From Stutzerimonas stutzeri (GTDB taxonomy: Bacteria; Pseudomonadota; Gammaproteobacteria; Pseudomonadales; Pseudomonadaceae), in assembly GCF_002909485.1 (NCBI RefSeq), contig NZ_PPXG01000009.1, positions 146,225 through 210,224 on the forward strand: 64,000 bases of DNA, in the 5' to 3' direction. Position 1 is the stretch's first letter; the number at the start of each line of letters is the position of its first letter. The notes below the pieces were generated by a model. It saw only the letters and a program-made list of their open reading frames with translations. It searched no databases and was not told the origin of the DNA. The position numbers and the translations under genes were made by a program. Shown piece after piece: positions 1 to 10,271 of the stretch.

Positions 1-1
1 C

Positions 2-595
<594 letters not shown>

Positions 596-637
596 CGTGC
601 CAGAGCAAAACAATCCTTTCTGCAACAGGAGTGCTAC

Positions 638-967
638 ATGAGCTTTCTGATTCCCGCCGCCTATGCTCAGGAGGCTGCCGCTGGTCCTGCTGGTACTGGT
701 TTTGAGTGGGTCTTTCTGGTCGGTTTTCTGGTCATTTTCTACCTGATGATCTGGCGCCCGCAGTCCAAGCGTGCCAAAGAGCACAAGAACCTGATCGGCG
801 GCCTGCAGAAGGGCGATGAAGTGGTTACTTCCGGCGGCATCGCTGGCAAGATCACCAAGGTCGCCGATGACTTCGTAGTGATCGAAGTTTCCGACAACGT
901 TGAGCTGAAGTTTCAGAAAGTGGCGATTGCCGCAACATTGCCCAAGGGCACACTGAAAGCCATCTGA
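638..967 (+). CDS. yajC: Sec translocon accessory protein YajC
   Basis: This 109-residue inner-membrane protein joins SecDF as an accessory of the SecYEG protein-export channel. It has a short Ala-rich N-terminus, one hydrophobic segment at about residues 23-43 (FLVGFLVIFYLMIW region), then a cytoplasmic basic domain containing the family pattern RPQSKRAKEHKNL and a GDEVVTSGGIAGKI core. A purine-rich AACAGGAG ribosome site precedes the ATG. It lies between tgt and secD, with a GC-rich stem-loop in the 64-base gap before secD. Length and layout are normal for the family. Confidence 0.97.
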   Translation: MSFLIPAAYAQEAAAGPAGTGFEWVFLVGFLVIFYLMIWRPQSKRAKEHKNLIGGLQKGDEVVTSGGIAGKITKVADDFVVIEVSDNVELKFQKVAIAATLPKGTLKAI

Positions 968-989
968 GCTGACTTCATTCAACACCGAC

Positions 990-1008
990 GGGGCGCGCAA
1001 GGCGCCCC
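990..1008 (+). other. Stem-loop between yajC and secD
   Basis: A 7-bp perfect GC stem (GGGGCGC pairing with GCGCCCC) with a 5-base loop sits in the yajC-secD gap. It has no T run, so it is unlikely to be a full rho-independent terminator. It may lower secD read-through or protect the yajC 3' end; either role is inference. Confidence 0.5.
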
Positions 1009-1031
1009 GCGTTCATTAAACGGGCTGCGTC

Positions 1032-2900
1032 ATGCTCAATAGATTCCCTCTCTGGAAATACCTGCTGATTCTGGCAGTGCTCGCGATTGCCTTTGTTTAT
1101 TCGGCGCCCAACCTCTATCCGGACGATCCGGCGATTCAGGTTACCGGTGCCAGTACGGCCCAGGAAATCGGCGATGCGGACCTTGAGCGCATCAGCAAGG
1201 CGCTTGTAGATGGCGGTATTGCTGTCAAGTCCGCCTCTCTGGATGAACAGGGACGCGGCGGCCTGGTGCGCCTGGAACGTCAGGACGATCAGTTGCCGGC
1301 CAAAGATATCGTCCGCCGTACGCTAGGCGATGCCTATGTCGTTGCGCTCAATCTGGCGCCTACTACGCCCGACTGGCTGCGCAGCCTTGGCGCCAGCCCG
1401 ATGAAGCTTGGTCTGGATCTTTCCGGTGGTGTGCACTTCCTGTTGGAAGTCGACATGGAGAAGGCGATCGAAACACGATTGAACGTCTCCGAAGGTGAGG
1501 TCAAGAGTCTGCTTCGCAAGGAGCGCGTGCGCTATCGCAGCCTGCCGAACCTGAAAGATGCCGTGCAGTTGGGCTTCGCCGATCAGGAAACTCTAAGCAC
1601 TGCTCAGTCAGTCATTCGCAAGAACTTCACCGATTTTGAATTGACCACCAGCGAGCGTAACGGTCAGTTCGTGCTGCGGCTGACGCTTACCGAAGCCAAG
1701 CTGGCGGAAATTCGCGAATACTCGATCAAGCAGAACCTGACTACGGTGCGTAACCGTGTCAACGAGCTGGGTGTGGCTGAGCCATTGGTGCAGCGCCAGG
1801 GCGCCAACCGGATCGTGGTGGAACTGCCTGGCGTGCAGGATACCGCCGAGGCCAAGCGTATTCTTGGCAAGACTGCGAATCTGGAGTTCCGTCTCGCGGC
1901 CGACTCCGACGCGTCGCGGGCTTCCACAGAAACCTTCGGCTTCCGCGAGGAGGGCCGCCCGCCGGTCCAGCTGGAGCGTACGCTGATCATCACGGGCGAT
2001 CAGGTTACCGACGCTCAGGCTAGTTACGACGAGAACGGCCGCCCGCAAGTCAATATCCGTCTCGATGGTCACGGCGGCGACCTTATGAACCGCGCCACGC
2101 GGAACAATGTAGGGCGCAGCATGGCGGTGATCTTCATCGAGCAGCGGCCGATGACCCGGTACGTTCGCCAGATGGTCGACGGTGTCGAGCAGGAAGTGCG
2201 TGTCGAAACCTTCCAGGAAGAGAAGAAGATCATCAGTTTGGCAACCATCCAGTCGCCGCTCGGTAGTCAGTTCCGTATTACGGGCCTCGATGGCCAGGGT
2301 GAGTCGTCCGAGCTGGCGTTGCTGTTGCGCGCAGGTGGCCTGGCCGCCCCCATGTACTTCGCTGAAGAGCGCACCATCGGCCCGAGTCTTGGCGCAGAGA
2401 ACATCAAGCTGGGCGTCCAGGCTGCGATGTGGGGTTTCCTCTTCGTCGCCATTTTCATGGTGCTGATCTACAAGTTCTTCGGCGTGCTGGCGACGATCGC
2501 ACTGCTCTTCAATATGGTGGTGCTGACTGCTCTGATGTCAATGCTCAATGCCACGCTGACCTTGCCTGGTATCGCTGGCATCGTGCTGACCATGGGTATG
2601 GCAGTGGATGCCAACGTGCTCATCTTCTCGCGCATTCGCGAAGAGATCGCAAATGGCATGTCCATCCAGCGTGCCATCCACGAGGGCTTTGATAGGGCCT
2701 TTTCGGCGATCGTCGACGGTAACCTGACGACTCTGTTGGTCGGCGGCATTCTGTTCGCCATGGGGACGGGTCCGATCAAGGGCTTTGCGGTCACCCTGTC
2801 GATCGGCATCCTGACGTCGATGTTTACCGCAATCATCGTGACGCGAGCCATGGTCAATCTGATCTACGGTGGCCGCGATCTCAAGAAGCTGTGGATTTAA
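1032..2900 (+). CDS. secD: Protein translocase subunit SecD
   Basis: SecD uses the proton-motive force to help pull preproteins through the Sec channel on the periplasmic side. The 622 residues show one N-terminal membrane segment (about 9-25), a large periplasmic P1 region starting around residue 28, the SecD signature LGLDLSGGVHFLLEVD near residue 126, and a cluster of C-terminal membrane helices from about residue 460 on, including GMAVDANVLIFSRIREE. The length matches Pseudomonas SecD. It is followed 12 bases later by secF, so the two are cotranscribed and probably translated in step. Confidence 0.98.
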   Translation: MLNRFPLWKYLLILAVLAIAFVYSAPNLYPDDPAIQVTGASTAQEIGDADLERISKALVDGGIAVKSASLDEQGRGGLVRLERQDDQLPAKDIVRRTLGDAYVVALNLAPTTPDWLRSLGASPMKLGLDLSGGVHFLLEVDMEKAIETRLNVSEGEVKSLLRKERVRYRSLPNLKDAVQLGFADQETLSTAQSVIRKNFTDFELTTSERNGQFVLRLTLTEAKLAEIREYSIKQNLTTVRNRVNELGVAEPLVQRQGANRIVVELPGVQDTAEAKRILGKTANLEFRLAADSDASRASTETFGFREEGRPPVQLERTLIITGDQVTDAQASYDENGRPQVNIRLDGHGGDLMNRATRNNVGRSMAVIFIEQRPMTRYVRQMVDGVEQEVRVETFQEEKKIISLATIQSPLGSQFRITGLDGQGESSELALLLRAGGLAAPMYFAEERTIGPSLGAENIKLGVQAAMWGFLFVAIFMVLIYKFFGVLATIALLFNMVVLTALMSMLNATLTLPGIAGIVLTMGMAVDANVLIFSRIREEIANGMSIQRAIHEGFDRAFSAIVDGNLTTLLVGGILFAMGTGPIKGFAVTLSIGILTSMFTAIIVTRAMVNLIYGGRDLKKLWI

Positions 2901-2912
2901 GGGGCTAGCACG

Positions 2913-3824
2913 ATGAAACGCGTAATCAATTTCATGGGCGTTCGCCACTTGGCCTTTGCCCTGACTGTGCTGTTGACGGTCGCTTCGCTGGCAAGTCTGG
3001 TCGTCAAAGGGCTCAACTTCGGGCTGGACTTCACTGGGGGTACGTTGATCGAGCTGGGCTACGAACGCCCGGTAGAGCTTGAGCAGGTGCGTGGGCAGCT
3101 TGCGAGCTCGGGTTTTTCCGATGCAGTTGTGCAGAGCTTCGGTGCGACCACCGATGTGCTGGTGCGAATGCCCGGCGATGATCCGCAGCTAGGCGAGCGC
3201 GTTGCCGAAGCGTTGCGCAGTGCCGATAGCGGTAACTCCGTTAGTGTCAAGCGAGTCGAGTTCGTCGGTCCGGCGGTAGGTGAGGAGCTGCGCGATCAGG
3301 GTGGGCTCGGAATGTTGCTCGCGTTGGGTGGCATCCTGGTTTACGTGGCGTTCCGCTTTCAGTGGAAGTTCGGCTTCGGTGCGGTGCTTTCGCTGTTTCA
3401 CGATGTGATTCTGGTTCTGGGGGTGTTTTCCTTCTTCCAGATATCGTTCGATCTCACCGTGCTGGCGGCGGTGCTCGCGGTTATCGGCTATTCGCTGAAC
3501 GATACCATCGTCATTTTCGACCGGATACGGGAGAACTTTCGCCTGCTGCGCAAGGCTGAGTTGCTGGAAAATATAAACATTTCCACTACGCAGACGCTGT
3601 TGCGTACCGTGGCGACATCGGTATCCACGCTGCTCGCTGTCGGTTCGCTAATGGTGTTCGGTGGCGAGAATCTGTGGGGCTTTTCACTGGCGCTGCTGAT
3701 AGGCGTTGGCGCAGGCACCTACTCGTCGGTCTATGTCGCGGGCATGCTGCTTGTCTGGCTCAAGCTGACGCGTGATGATCTGATTCCGCCGGTGGTGGAA
3801 GAAGAGGTTGATGAGCGTCCCTGA
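2913..3824 (+). CDS. secF: Protein translocase subunit SecF
   Basis: SecF pairs with SecD in the membrane as the proton-driven accessory of Sec export. The 303-residue protein starts with a membrane helix (about 11-31) followed by the GLDFTGGTLIELGYE motif, then a small periplasmic domain and five further hydrophobic helices. The conserved SLNDTIVIFDRIREN motif lies near residue 194. The ATG follows secD after a short gap carrying the ribosome site AAGGGG. Nothing is truncated or unusual. Confidence 0.98.
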   Translation: MKRVINFMGVRHLAFALTVLLTVASLASLVVKGLNFGLDFTGGTLIELGYERPVELEQVRGQLASSGFSDAVVQSFGATTDVLVRMPGDDPQLGERVAEALRSADSGNSVSVKRVEFVGPAVGEELRDQGGLGMLLALGGILVYVAFRFQWKFGFGAVLSLFHDVILVLGVFSFFQISFDLTVLAAVLAVIGYSLNDTIVIFDRIRENFRLLRKAELLENINISTTQTLLRTVATSVSTLLAVGSLMVFGGENLWGFSLALLIGVGAGTYSSVYVAGMLLVWLKLTRDDLIPPVVEEEVDERP

Positions 3825-3838
3825 GATATCTTGCGAAC

Positions 3839-3871
3839 TTCCGCAGCCATATGCTGTCCAAGGCTGCGGAA
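3839..3871 (+). other. Stem-loop after secF
   Basis: A perfect 10-bp inverted repeat (TTCCGCAGCC / GGCTGCGGAA) with a 13-base loop lies 14 bases after the secF stop. No T tract follows, so termination is possible but not assured. It could set the 3' end of the secDF message. Confidence 0.5.
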
Positions 3872-3902
3872 CGGGTTAATCCCTTAGGAAGAGGATGTCG
3901 CA

Positions 3903-4436
3903 GTGAATAAGTCCATGTTGGTCGGTACGGCACTTGGCGTGGTAGTCGCCACGGCCGGCGGCGCTTTCGCTACCTACAGTCTCGTTGATCGCGGGCCAAA
4001 ATTCGCCGAGGTGCTGGCGGTCGAGCTAATCAAGGAAACCATCAAAACGCCTCGTGAGGTCTGTAAGGACGTCACGGTCACTCGCCAGAAGCCAGTGCAG
4101 GACCAGCATCGTATCGCCGGGACCGCTGTAGGTGCGGTAGTCGGCGGTCTGCTTGGCAATCAGGTGGGCGGGGGGAGTGGCAAGAAGATCGCGACTGTCG
4201 CCGGCGCTGTTGGCGGTGGTTATGCCGGCAATCAGGTGCAGGGACAGATGCAGGCGAACAGCACCTACGCCACCACCGAAACGCGCTGCAGTACGGTGAC
4301 CGACACGCATGACAAGATAGTCGGCTACGACGTGAAGTATGATCTTGCTGGCAAGGTTGGCCGCGTACAAATGGACCGTGATCCGGGTAGCCAGATTCCC
4401 GTGCGGGACGGGCAGCTAGTGCTTTCTCAGCAATAA
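3903..4436 (+). CDS. Glycine-zipper 2TM domain envelope protein
   Basis: This 177-residue protein has an N-terminal hydrophobic signal or anchor (about residues 5-24), then a glycine-rich segment at about 75-120 with repeated GxxxG spacing (GTAVGAVVGGLLGNQVGGG and a second such stretch). That is the glycine-zipper 2TM pattern found in outer-membrane-associated proteins such as SlyB and PcpY relatives. A GTG start is chosen because GAGGA lies seven bases upstream; an ATG four codons in is the alternative. A homologue occupies the same place after secF in P. aeruginosa. The molecular role is not known; an envelope-stability function is inferred from the family. Confidence 0.85.
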   Translation: MNKSMLVGTALGVVVATAGGAFATYSLVDRGPKFAEVLAVELIKETIKTPREVCKDVTVTRQKPVQDQHRIAGTAVGAVVGGLLGNQVGGGSGKKIATVAGAVGGGYAGNQVQGQMQANSTYATTETRCSTVTDTHDKIVGYDVKYDLAGKVGRVQMDRDPGSQIPVRDGQLVLSQQ

Positions 4437-4463
4437 GCTGGACCCTGGATCAAAGCGCAGACG

Positions 4464-4493
4464 AAAAAAACGCCCCATTGGGGCGTTTTTTTT
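4464..4493. terminator. Bidirectional rho-independent terminator
   Basis: ACGCCCC-ATT-GGGGCGT forms a 7-bp GC-rich stem flanked by seven A on one side and eight T on the other. It can end transcription from the left (secDF and the glycine-zipper gene) and from the right (suhB, reverse strand), which converge here. Confidence 0.93.
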
Positions 4494-4502
4494 GATCCAT
4501 TT

Positions 4503-5318
4503 TTAGCGTTTGAGCGACGGCGTCAAATGCGGCTGGATTGTGGTGAGTACGGCCTTGAAGCACTTGGTATTGCCGGCAACGATCTGTCCTTTCTCAAGGA
4601 AGTCGTGTCCGCCGCTGAAATCGCTCACCAGGCCGCCAGCTTCCTGGATCAGCAGGGCGCCTGCTGCCATATCCCATTCGCAGAGACCGAACTCCCAGAA
4701 TGCATCGAAGCGGCCTGCAGCAACATAGGCCAGGTCGAGGCTGGCGGCACCGGCGCGGCGCAGGCCGGAGGTTTGACCCACCAAGCTGCGGAACATATTC
4801 AGATAGCTTTCCAGGTTGTCCATCTGGCCGTCTTTGAACGGAAAGCCAGTGCCAAGCAGGGCGCCGTCCAGGCTCTTGCGTGCGCTGACTCGCAGGCGTC
4901 GACCGTTTAGGGCGGCGCCGCGGCCGCGACTTGCGGTAAATTCTTCCTGGCGCACTGGATCAAGAACGACAGCATGCTCAAGACGACCGCGATATTTGCA
5001 GGCGATGCTGACGGCATAATGAGGGATGCCGCGAACGAAGTTGGTGGTGCCATCAAGTGGGTCAATGATCCACAAGTAATCAGCGCCGTCACCGGTTCCT
5101 TCGAGCAGCCCACCTTCTTCGCCGAGGATGCCGTGATTCGGATAGGCTTTGCGCAGCGTATTGATGATGTTCTGCTCGGCAGCCCTGTCGATTTCAGTGA
5201 CGTAATCCTTCGCTTCTTTCTCGTTGACCGAGATTGCATCCAGGCGATCGGTGGAGCGGACAATCAGTTCCCCGGCGCTGCGGGCGGCGCGCAGCGCGAT
5301 ATTCAGCATGGGCTGCAT
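4503..5318 (-). CDS. suhB: Inositol-1-monophosphatase family protein SuhB
   Basis: This is a magnesium-dependent phosphatase of the inositol monophosphatase superfamily; in enterobacteria SuhB also acts in rRNA antitermination. The 271 residues hold the metal-site motifs GEEGG at 66-70, DPLDGTTNF at 86-94 and WDMAAG at 214-219, all intact, so the enzyme should be active. It is alone on the reverse strand, divergent from trmJ with a 94-base or longer gap, and ends at the shared terminator after the glycine-zipper gene. The arrangement suhB-trmJ-cysE-iscR matches P. aeruginosa. Confidence 0.96.
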   Translation of the reverse strand: MQPMLNIALRAARSAGELIVRSTDRLDAISVNEKEAKDYVTEIDRAAEQNIINTLRKAYPNHGILGEEGGLLEGTGDGADYLWIIDPLDGTTNFVRGIPHYAVSIACKYRGRLEHAVVLDPVRQEEFTASRGRGAALNGRRLRVSARKSLDGALLGTGFPFKDGQMDNLESYLNMFRSLVGQTSGLRRAGAASLDLAYVAAGRFDAFWEFGLCEWDMAAGALLIQEAGGLVSDFSGGHDFLEKGQIVAGNTKCFKAVLTTIQPHLTPSLKR

Positions 5319-5472
5319 GGATCTATTACCTGGTCGTTAAAGAAAGCGCGAAATTCTATCAGGAAAGCATCGGCGCATGTAGCGTCAGCGGTGCGTTTGC
5401 AGGGTGCGGTAGATGGCGAATCGGGACGTGCTTCCTGTAAGCTTTCCGCTCGCTTTCAAGCCGAGAATCAAT

Positions 5473-6249
5473 GTGTCGCTGCAAAATATTCGTGTGGTAT
5501 TGGTCAATACCAGTCATGCCGGCAATATCGGTGGCGCGGCTCGGGCCATGAAGAACATGGGGTTGTCGCGTCTGGTTCTGGTGGATCCAGAGGACTTCCC
5601 GAGTCCTAACGCTATCGCCAGAGCATCTGGCGCGACCGATATTCTCGACGCCGCGCAGGTCGTTTCCACGTTGGAAGAGGCTCTGGTTGGTTGCAGTCTA
5701 GTGCTGGGGACCAGTGCGCGTGACAGGCGCATTCCATGGCCGTTGCTGGATCCTCGAGAGTGCGCGTCGGTATCGGTGGAGCAGGCTGCCTCGGGAGGTG
5801 AGGTTGCGCTGGTGTTCGGTCGCGAGTATGCGGGGCTGACGAACGAAGAGCTGCAGCGATGCCAATACCATGTGCATATCCCGTCTGATCCGCAGTTCAG
5901 CTCGTTGAACCTTGCTGCCGCCGTACAGGTGCTCACCTACGAGGTACGCATGGCCTGGCTGGCTACCGAGGGGCGTCCAACCAAGGTTGAGAAGCTGGAA
6001 ACTACTGCGATGCTGGATGCTCAGCCAGTCACCGTCGATGAGTTGGAGCATTACTTCGGCCATCTCGAGCAAACCCTGGTGGATATTGGCTTTCTGGATC
6101 CGGCCAAGCCTAGGCATCTGATGCCTAGGCTGCGACGCCTCTACGGGCGCAGCAGTATCAGCAAGCTAGAGATGAATATCCTGCGCGGCATTCTCACCGA
6201 GACACAGAAGGCGGCCCGCGGCGAGCCTCATAAGCGGAGAAGTGAATGA
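5473..6249 (+). CDS. trmJ: tRNA (cytidine/uridine-2'-O-)-methyltransferase TrmJ
   Basis: TrmJ is a SpoU-family (SPOUT) methyltransferase that 2'-O-methylates position 32 of several tRNAs. The family motifs are present: [19 protein letters not shown] near the N-terminus, [13 protein letters not shown] in the middle, and [16 protein letters not shown], which forms the knotted SAM site. A C-terminal helical extension follows. The frame is open from an ATG at 5413, but homology starts at [16 protein letters not shown], so the GTG at 5473 (258 residues) is preferred; neither start has a strong ribosome site. It overlaps cysE by four bases. Confidence 0.93.
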   Translation: MSLQNIRVVLVNTSHAGNIGGAARAMKNMGLSRLVLVDPEDFPSPNAIARASGATDILDAAQVVSTLEEALVGCSLVLGTSARDRRIPWPLLDPRECASVSVEQAASGGEVALVFGREYAGLTNEELQRCQYHVHIPSDPQFSSLNLAAAVQVLTYEVRMAWLATEGRPTKVEKLETTAMLDAQPVTVDELEHYFGHLEQTLVDIGFLDPAKPRHLMPRLRRLYGRSSISKLEMNILRGILTETQKAARGEPHKRRSE

Positions 6250-7025
6250 TGTTCGAACGCATGCGCGAAGACATTCAGAGTGTTTTTCATCGCGATCCGG
6301 CGGCCCGCAATGCGTTCGAAATCCTGACCTGCTACCCAGGGCTGCACGCCATTTGGATGCATCGACTTTCCCATTGGCTGTGGGTGCACGAGTGGAAGTG
6401 GCTCGCGCGCATGTCATCGAATCTAGGGCGCTGGCTGACGGGGGTTGAAATACACCCGGGAGCCAAGATCGGGCGACGTTTCTTCATTGATCACGGGATG
6501 GGTATCGTGATCGGTGAAACTGCCGAAATTGGGGATGACGTGACGCTTTATCATGGCGTGACGCTTGGCGGCACCAGCTGGAATAAAGGCAAGCGCCATC
6601 CAACGCTCGAAGATGGCGTCATTGTGGGGGCGGGCGCCAAGATTCTGGGCCCGTTCACGGTCGGCGCAGGCGCCAAGATCGGCTCCAATGCCGTGGTTAC
6701 TCGCGAAGTGCCGCCGGGCGCTACCGCTGTGGGGATTCCGGGGCGGGTCATCGTCAAATCCAGCGACGAGCAGGAAGCCAAGCGCAAAGCCATCGCTGAG
6801 AAGATCGGTTTCGATGCTTATGGGGTCAGCGAGGATATGCCGGACCCGGTCGCGCGTGCCATCGGCCAACTACTCGATCATGTGCAGGCCGTCGAGGAGC
6901 GTCTGGAAGGGATGTGCGGAGCCCTCAAGGCGCTAGGTAGTGACTACTGTGCCAAGGACCTGCCGGAGCTGCGAGAAGAGGACTTCGTCGAGGTGAAGTC
7001 TGACGCCGGTGAGGCGCGCTCCTGA
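6246..7025 (+). CDS. cysE: Serine O-acetyltransferase CysE (isc-linked copy)
   Basis: CysE transfers acetyl from acetyl-CoA to L-serine, the first step of cysteine synthesis. The protein has 259 residues: an N-terminal helical domain, then hexapeptide repeats forming a left-handed beta-helix at about 70-170, including [27 protein letters not shown] and [16 protein letters not shown], and a C-terminal tail. It overlaps trmJ by four bases and lies just upstream of the isc promoter, so its product feeds the cysteine used by IscS. A second, diverged serine acetyltransferase lies at 22045-22839. Confidence 0.96.
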   Translation: MMFERMREDIQSVFHRDPAARNAFEILTCYPGLHAIWMHRLSHWLWVHEWKWLARMSSNLGRWLTGVEIHPGAKIGRRFFIDHGMGIVIGETAEIGDDVTLYHGVTLGGTSWNKGKRHPTLEDGVIVGAGAKILGPFTVGAGAKIGSNAVVTREVPPGATAVGIPGRVIVKSSDEQEAKRKAIAEKIGFDAYGVSEDMPDPVARAIGQLLDHVQAVEERLEGMCGALKALGSDYCAKDLPELREEDFVEVKSDAGEARS

Positions 7026-7134
7026 AGTGCGGTGGCTGGCCGCAGCTGGTATCATGCTGACCTGCGGCGTTGCTCTTCTGCTCGTGCTGCGCAATGTTAA
7101 ATCCGGCTAAAGACCTACTGGATTAATAGGTCTT

Positions 7135-7167
7135 ATAGTTGACTTAAATACTCGGGAATTGCATAAT
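7135..7167 (+). promoter_or_regulatory. isc operon promoter with IscR-type operator
   Basis: A good sigma-70 promoter is visible: -35 TTGACT at 7139-7144, 17-base spacer, -10 CATAAT at 7162-7167. The -35 and spacer lie inside a stretch (7135-7159) starting ATAGTTGACT and ending ACTCGGGAAT, which fits the imperfect dyad of type 1 IscR sites that bind [2Fe-2S]-IscR. Binding would block RNA polymerase and give negative feedback on the operon. Confidence 0.85.
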
Positions 7168-7198
7168 TGCGCCAAACCGTAAAGCTTGGTGCAGACCG

Positions 7199-7690
7199 AT
7201 GCGATTAACCACCAAAGGCCGTTATGCCGTTACCGCCATGCTCGACTTGGCGCTACATGCGCAGCATGGGCCGGTCTCCCTGGCCGACATTTCCGAGCGG
7301 CAGGGGATTTCCCTTTCCTATCTCGAACAGCTGTTCGCAAAGCTGCGCCGTGGCAGTTTGGTGACCAGTGTGCGTGGTCCAGGCGGGGGCTACCAGCTGT
7401 CGCGCGACATGGCAGGCATTCAGGTTGCCCAGGTCATCGACGCTGTTAACGAGTCTGTCGATGCCACGCGCTGCCAGGGTTTGGGAGGCTGTCACTCCGG
7501 CGATACCTGTCTGACCCATCATCTGTGGTGCGATCTCAGCCAGCAGATTCACGAGTTTCTCAGTGGTATCAGTCTGGCCGATTTGGTCAAGCGCCAGGAT
7601 GTACAGCAGGTCGCGCTGCGCCAGGATATGCGTAAGTCTGGCGGCACCTCGCCGCAGATGGACAAGATAGAAACGTCCGCCGTCGAATGA
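7199..7690 (+). CDS. iscR: Fe-S cluster-sensing regulator IscR
   Basis: IscR is an Rrf2-family winged-helix repressor/activator that carries a [2Fe-2S] cluster and tunes Fe-S biogenesis to demand. The 163 residues contain the N-terminal DNA-binding domain (about 1-65) and the cluster ligands C92, C98, C104 and H107, all present. It is the first gene of the isc operon and starts 31 bases after the -10 box. The C-terminal tail is hydrophilic and poorly conserved in the family. Confidence 0.98.
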   Translation: MRLTTKGRYAVTAMLDLALHAQHGPVSLADISERQGISLSYLEQLFAKLRRGSLVTSVRGPGGGYQLSRDMAGIQVAQVIDAVNESVDATRCQGLGGCHSGDTCLTHHLWCDLSQQIHEFLSGISLADLVKRQDVQQVALRQDMRKSGGTSPQMDKIETSAVE

Positions 7691-7721
7691 GCAGGGCGAC
7701 TGCCTGATAGGAGATATCTGA

Positions 7722-8936
7722 ATGAAATTGCCGATTTATCTGGACTACTCCGCGACCACACCAGTGGATGCGCGTGTTGCCGCGAAAATGATTGAGTGTT
7801 TGTCTGTCGAAGGCAATTTCGGAAATCCGGCGTCGCGCTCGCATGCTTTTGGATGGAAAGCTGAAGAGGCGGTTGAAAATGCTCGTCGTCAGGTGGCTGA
7901 GCTGGTTAACGCAGATCCACGGGAAATCGTCTGGACATCCGGCGCGACCGAATCCGATAACCTGGCCATCAAGGGCGTAGCGCATTTCTACGCCTCCAAG
8001 GGCAAGCACATCGTTACCACTAAGATTGAGCACAAAGCGGTGCTGGATACCACCCGCCAGCTCGAGCGAGAAGGTTTCGAGGTTACCTACATCGAGCCAG
8101 GCGAGGATGGCATCGTGACCCCGGCGATGGTCGAAGCCGCGCTTCGCGATGACACCATTCTGGTTTCGGTAATACACGTCAATAACGAGATCGGCACGAT
8201 CAACGATATTACTGCGATCGGCGAGCTGACTCGGTCTCGCGGCATCCTGCTGCATGTCGACGCGGCACAGTCCACCGGCAAGGTAGAGATTGATCTAGAG
8301 AAAATGAAGGTCGATCTGATGTCCTTCTCTGCCCACAAGACTTACGGGCCAAAGGGCGTTGGTGCGTTGTATGTTCGCCGTAAGCCGCGCGTACGTCTTG
8401 AGGCGCAAATGCATGGCGGTGGGCACGAGCGCGGCATGCGCTCCGGCACCTTGGCGACTCATCAGCTCGTCGGTATGGGTGAAGCCTTCCGTATTGCGAA
8501 GGAAGAGATGGCCCAAGAGAACGAGCGCATCCGTGCGCTGCGTGATCGCTTCTACAAGCAGGTCGAGCATCTTGAAGAGCTCTATGTGAACGGCAGCATG
8601 ACCGTTCGCGTCCCGCACAACCTCAATCTCAGCTTCAACTACGTTGAGGGCGAGTCGTTAATTATGGCGCTCAAGGATCTGGCGGTCTCTTCTGGTTCCG
8701 CCTGTACGTCCGCCTCGCTGGAGCCGTCTTACGTTCTGCGTGCGCTCGGTCGTAACGACGAGTTGGCGCACAGCTCCATTCGCTTCACCTTTGGCCGTTT
8801 CACGACTGAAGAAGAGATCGACTACGCAGCGCAGAAGGTTTGCGACGCTGTGACCAAGCTGCGTGAGCTCTCGCCCCTGTGGGATATGTTCAAAGACGGT
8901 GTCGACATTTCCAAGGTCGAGTGGCAAGCCCACTGA
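7722..8936 (+). CDS. iscS: Cysteine desulfurase IscS
   Basis: IscS is the pyridoxal-phosphate enzyme that takes sulfur from L-cysteine and hands it as persulfide to IscU and other acceptors. The 404-residue protein has the PLP lysine K206 in [10 protein letters not shown] and the catalytic cysteine C328 in [21 protein letters not shown], both at the E. coli positions. AGGAGATATCTG precedes the ATG. It lies 31 bases after iscR and 43 before iscU in the operon. Confidence 0.99.
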   Translation: MKLPIYLDYSATTPVDARVAAKMIECLSVEGNFGNPASRSHAFGWKAEEAVENARRQVAELVNADPREIVWTSGATESDNLAIKGVAHFYASKGKHIVTTKIEHKAVLDTTRQLEREGFEVTYIEPGEDGIVTPAMVEAALRDDTILVSVIHVNNEIGTINDITAIGELTRSRGILLHVDAAQSTGKVEIDLEKMKVDLMSFSAHKTYGPKGVGALYVRRKPRVRLEAQMHGGGHERGMRSGTLATHQLVGMGEAFRIAKEEMAQENERIRALRDRFYKQVEHLEELYVNGSMTVRVPHNLNLSFNYVEGESLIMALKDLAVSSGSACTSASLEPSYVLRALGRNDELAHSSIRFTFGRFTTEEEIDYAAQKVCDAVTKLRELSPLWDMFKDGVDISKVEWQAH

Positions 8937-8979
8937 CCGGCGTCAAGCGCCGCATAGCCTGATCTAAGAGGATTGCACC

Positions 8980-9366
8980 ATGGCATATAGCGATAAGGTC
9001 ATTGACCACTACGAAAATCCGCGCAACGTCGGCAAGTTCGACGCTGAAGATCCGAACATCGGTACCGGCATGGTTGGCGCGCCGGCCTGCGGCGACGTGA
9101 TGCGCCTGCAGATCAAAGTTAATGAGCAGGGTGTCATCGAAGACGCCAAGTTCAAGACGTACGGCTGTGGTTCTGCCATTGCCTCCAGTTCGCTCGCCAC
9201 TGAGTGGATGAAGGGTAAGACTCTGGAGGAGGCTGAAACCATCAAGAATACTCAGCTGGCCGAGGAGCTGGCGCTGCCGCCGGTGAAGATTCACTGCTCC
9301 GTGCTCGCCGAAGATGCGATCAAGGCCGCGGTGCGCGACTATCGCGAGAAAAAAGGTCTGCTCTAA
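8980..9366 (+). CDS. iscU: Fe-S cluster scaffold IscU
   Basis: IscU is the scaffold on which new Fe-S clusters are assembled. All key residues are present in the 128-residue chain: C37, D39, C63 and C106 for the cluster, and LPPVK at 99-103, the loop recognised by the chaperone HscA. AAGAGG precedes the ATG. The gene sits between iscS and iscA as in other isc operons. Confidence 0.99.
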   Translation: MAYSDKVIDHYENPRNVGKFDAEDPNIGTGMVGAPACGDVMRLQIKVNEQGVIEDAKFKTYGCGSAIASSSLATEWMKGKTLEEAETIKNTQLAEELALPPVKIHCSVLAEDAIKAAVRDYREKKGLL

Positions 9367-9377
9367 AGGAGGTTGCG

Positions 9378-9701
9378 ATGGCTATCACCATGACGCCTGC
9401 TGCAGCTCAGCATGTTCGCCGCTCGTTGGACGGGCGGGGCAAGGGTGTGGGTGTAAGGCTTGGGGTGCGTACTACCGGCTGCTCCGGACTGGCTTATGTT
9501 CTTGAGTTCGTCGATGAGACGGCGGATGAAGACTCAGTGTTCGAAAGTCACGGGGTGAATGTGATCATTGATCCGAAGAGCCTTGTGTATCTCGATGGCA
9601 CTGAGCTCGATTTCGTTCGTGAAGGCCTCAATGAGGGCTTCAAGTTCAACAATCCGAACGTTCGTGGCGAATGCGGCTGCGGCGAGAGCTTCAATATCTG
9701 A
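9378..9701 (+). CDS. iscA: A-type Fe-S carrier IscA
   Basis: IscA is an A-type carrier that receives Fe-S clusters or iron and passes them to apoproteins. The 107-residue protein has the three conserved cysteines C35, C99 and C101 (TTGCSG and GECGCG). The AAAGGAGG ribosome site eight bases before the ATG is among the strongest in the operon. It starts 11 bases after iscU and is followed almost at once by hscB. Confidence 0.99.
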   Translation: MAITMTPAAAQHVRRSLDGRGKGVGVRLGVRTTGCSGLAYVLEFVDETADEDSVFESHGVNVIIDPKSLVYLDGTELDFVREGLNEGFKFNNPNVRGECGCGESFNI

Positions 9702-9708
9702 GGACGCC

Positions 9709-10230
9709 GTGGGTACTCCCTGTCATTTTGCACTGTTTGAGCTGAAGCCCGATTTCGAATTGGATCTCGCGCATCTTGCTGATCGTTATCGAGACCTTGC
9801 TCGCCAGGTTCACCCGGACCGTTTTGCGGATGCGGGTGAAAGCGAGCAGCGTCACGCGCTGGAAAGTTCTGCCAATCTCAATGAGGCGTACCAGACGCTG
9901 AAGAGCCCAAGCCGGCGTGCGCGTTATCTGCTCGCGATCGGGGGGCATGAAGTGCCGCTGGAGGCTACGGTTCAAGACCCTGCTTTCCTTATGCAGCAAA
10001 TGCACTGGCGCGAAGAGCTCGAAGAGCTGCAGGAGCAGGCAGATCTTGATGGCGTTGCTGCATTCAAGTCTCGCTTGAGGCAAGCGCAGCAGGAACTTAA
10101 CAGCGATTTTGCCCAGATCTGGCGAGATCCGGCGCGCCGTGCAGATGCGGAGCGCTTGGTTCGACGCATGCAGTTTCTCGACAAGCTGACCCAGGAAGTG
10201 CGCCAACTCGAAGAGCGCCTCGACGATTAA
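9709..10230 (+). CDS. hscB: Fe-S cochaperone HscB (J-protein)
   Basis: HscB brings IscU to the Hsp70 HscA and stimulates its ATPase. The 173 residues form an N-terminal J domain with the required HPD at 35-37 and a C-terminal three-helix domain that binds IscU. The open frame runs further upstream inside iscA, but homology begins at [11 protein letters not shown] and GAGGA lies a few bases before the GTG, so the GTG at 9709 is the start. The gap to iscA is seven bases. Confidence 0.96.
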   Translation: MGTPCHFALFELKPDFELDLAHLADRYRDLARQVHPDRFADAGESEQRHALESSANLNEAYQTLKSPSRRARYLLAIGGHEVPLEATVQDPAFLMQQMHWREELEELQEQADLDGVAAFKSRLRQAQQELNSDFAQIWRDPARRADAERLVRRMQFLDKLTQEVRQLEERLDD

Positions 10231-10271
10231 CCCCGCGTAGCGCTCGGCGCTGCGCCCGATATCAGACAGAC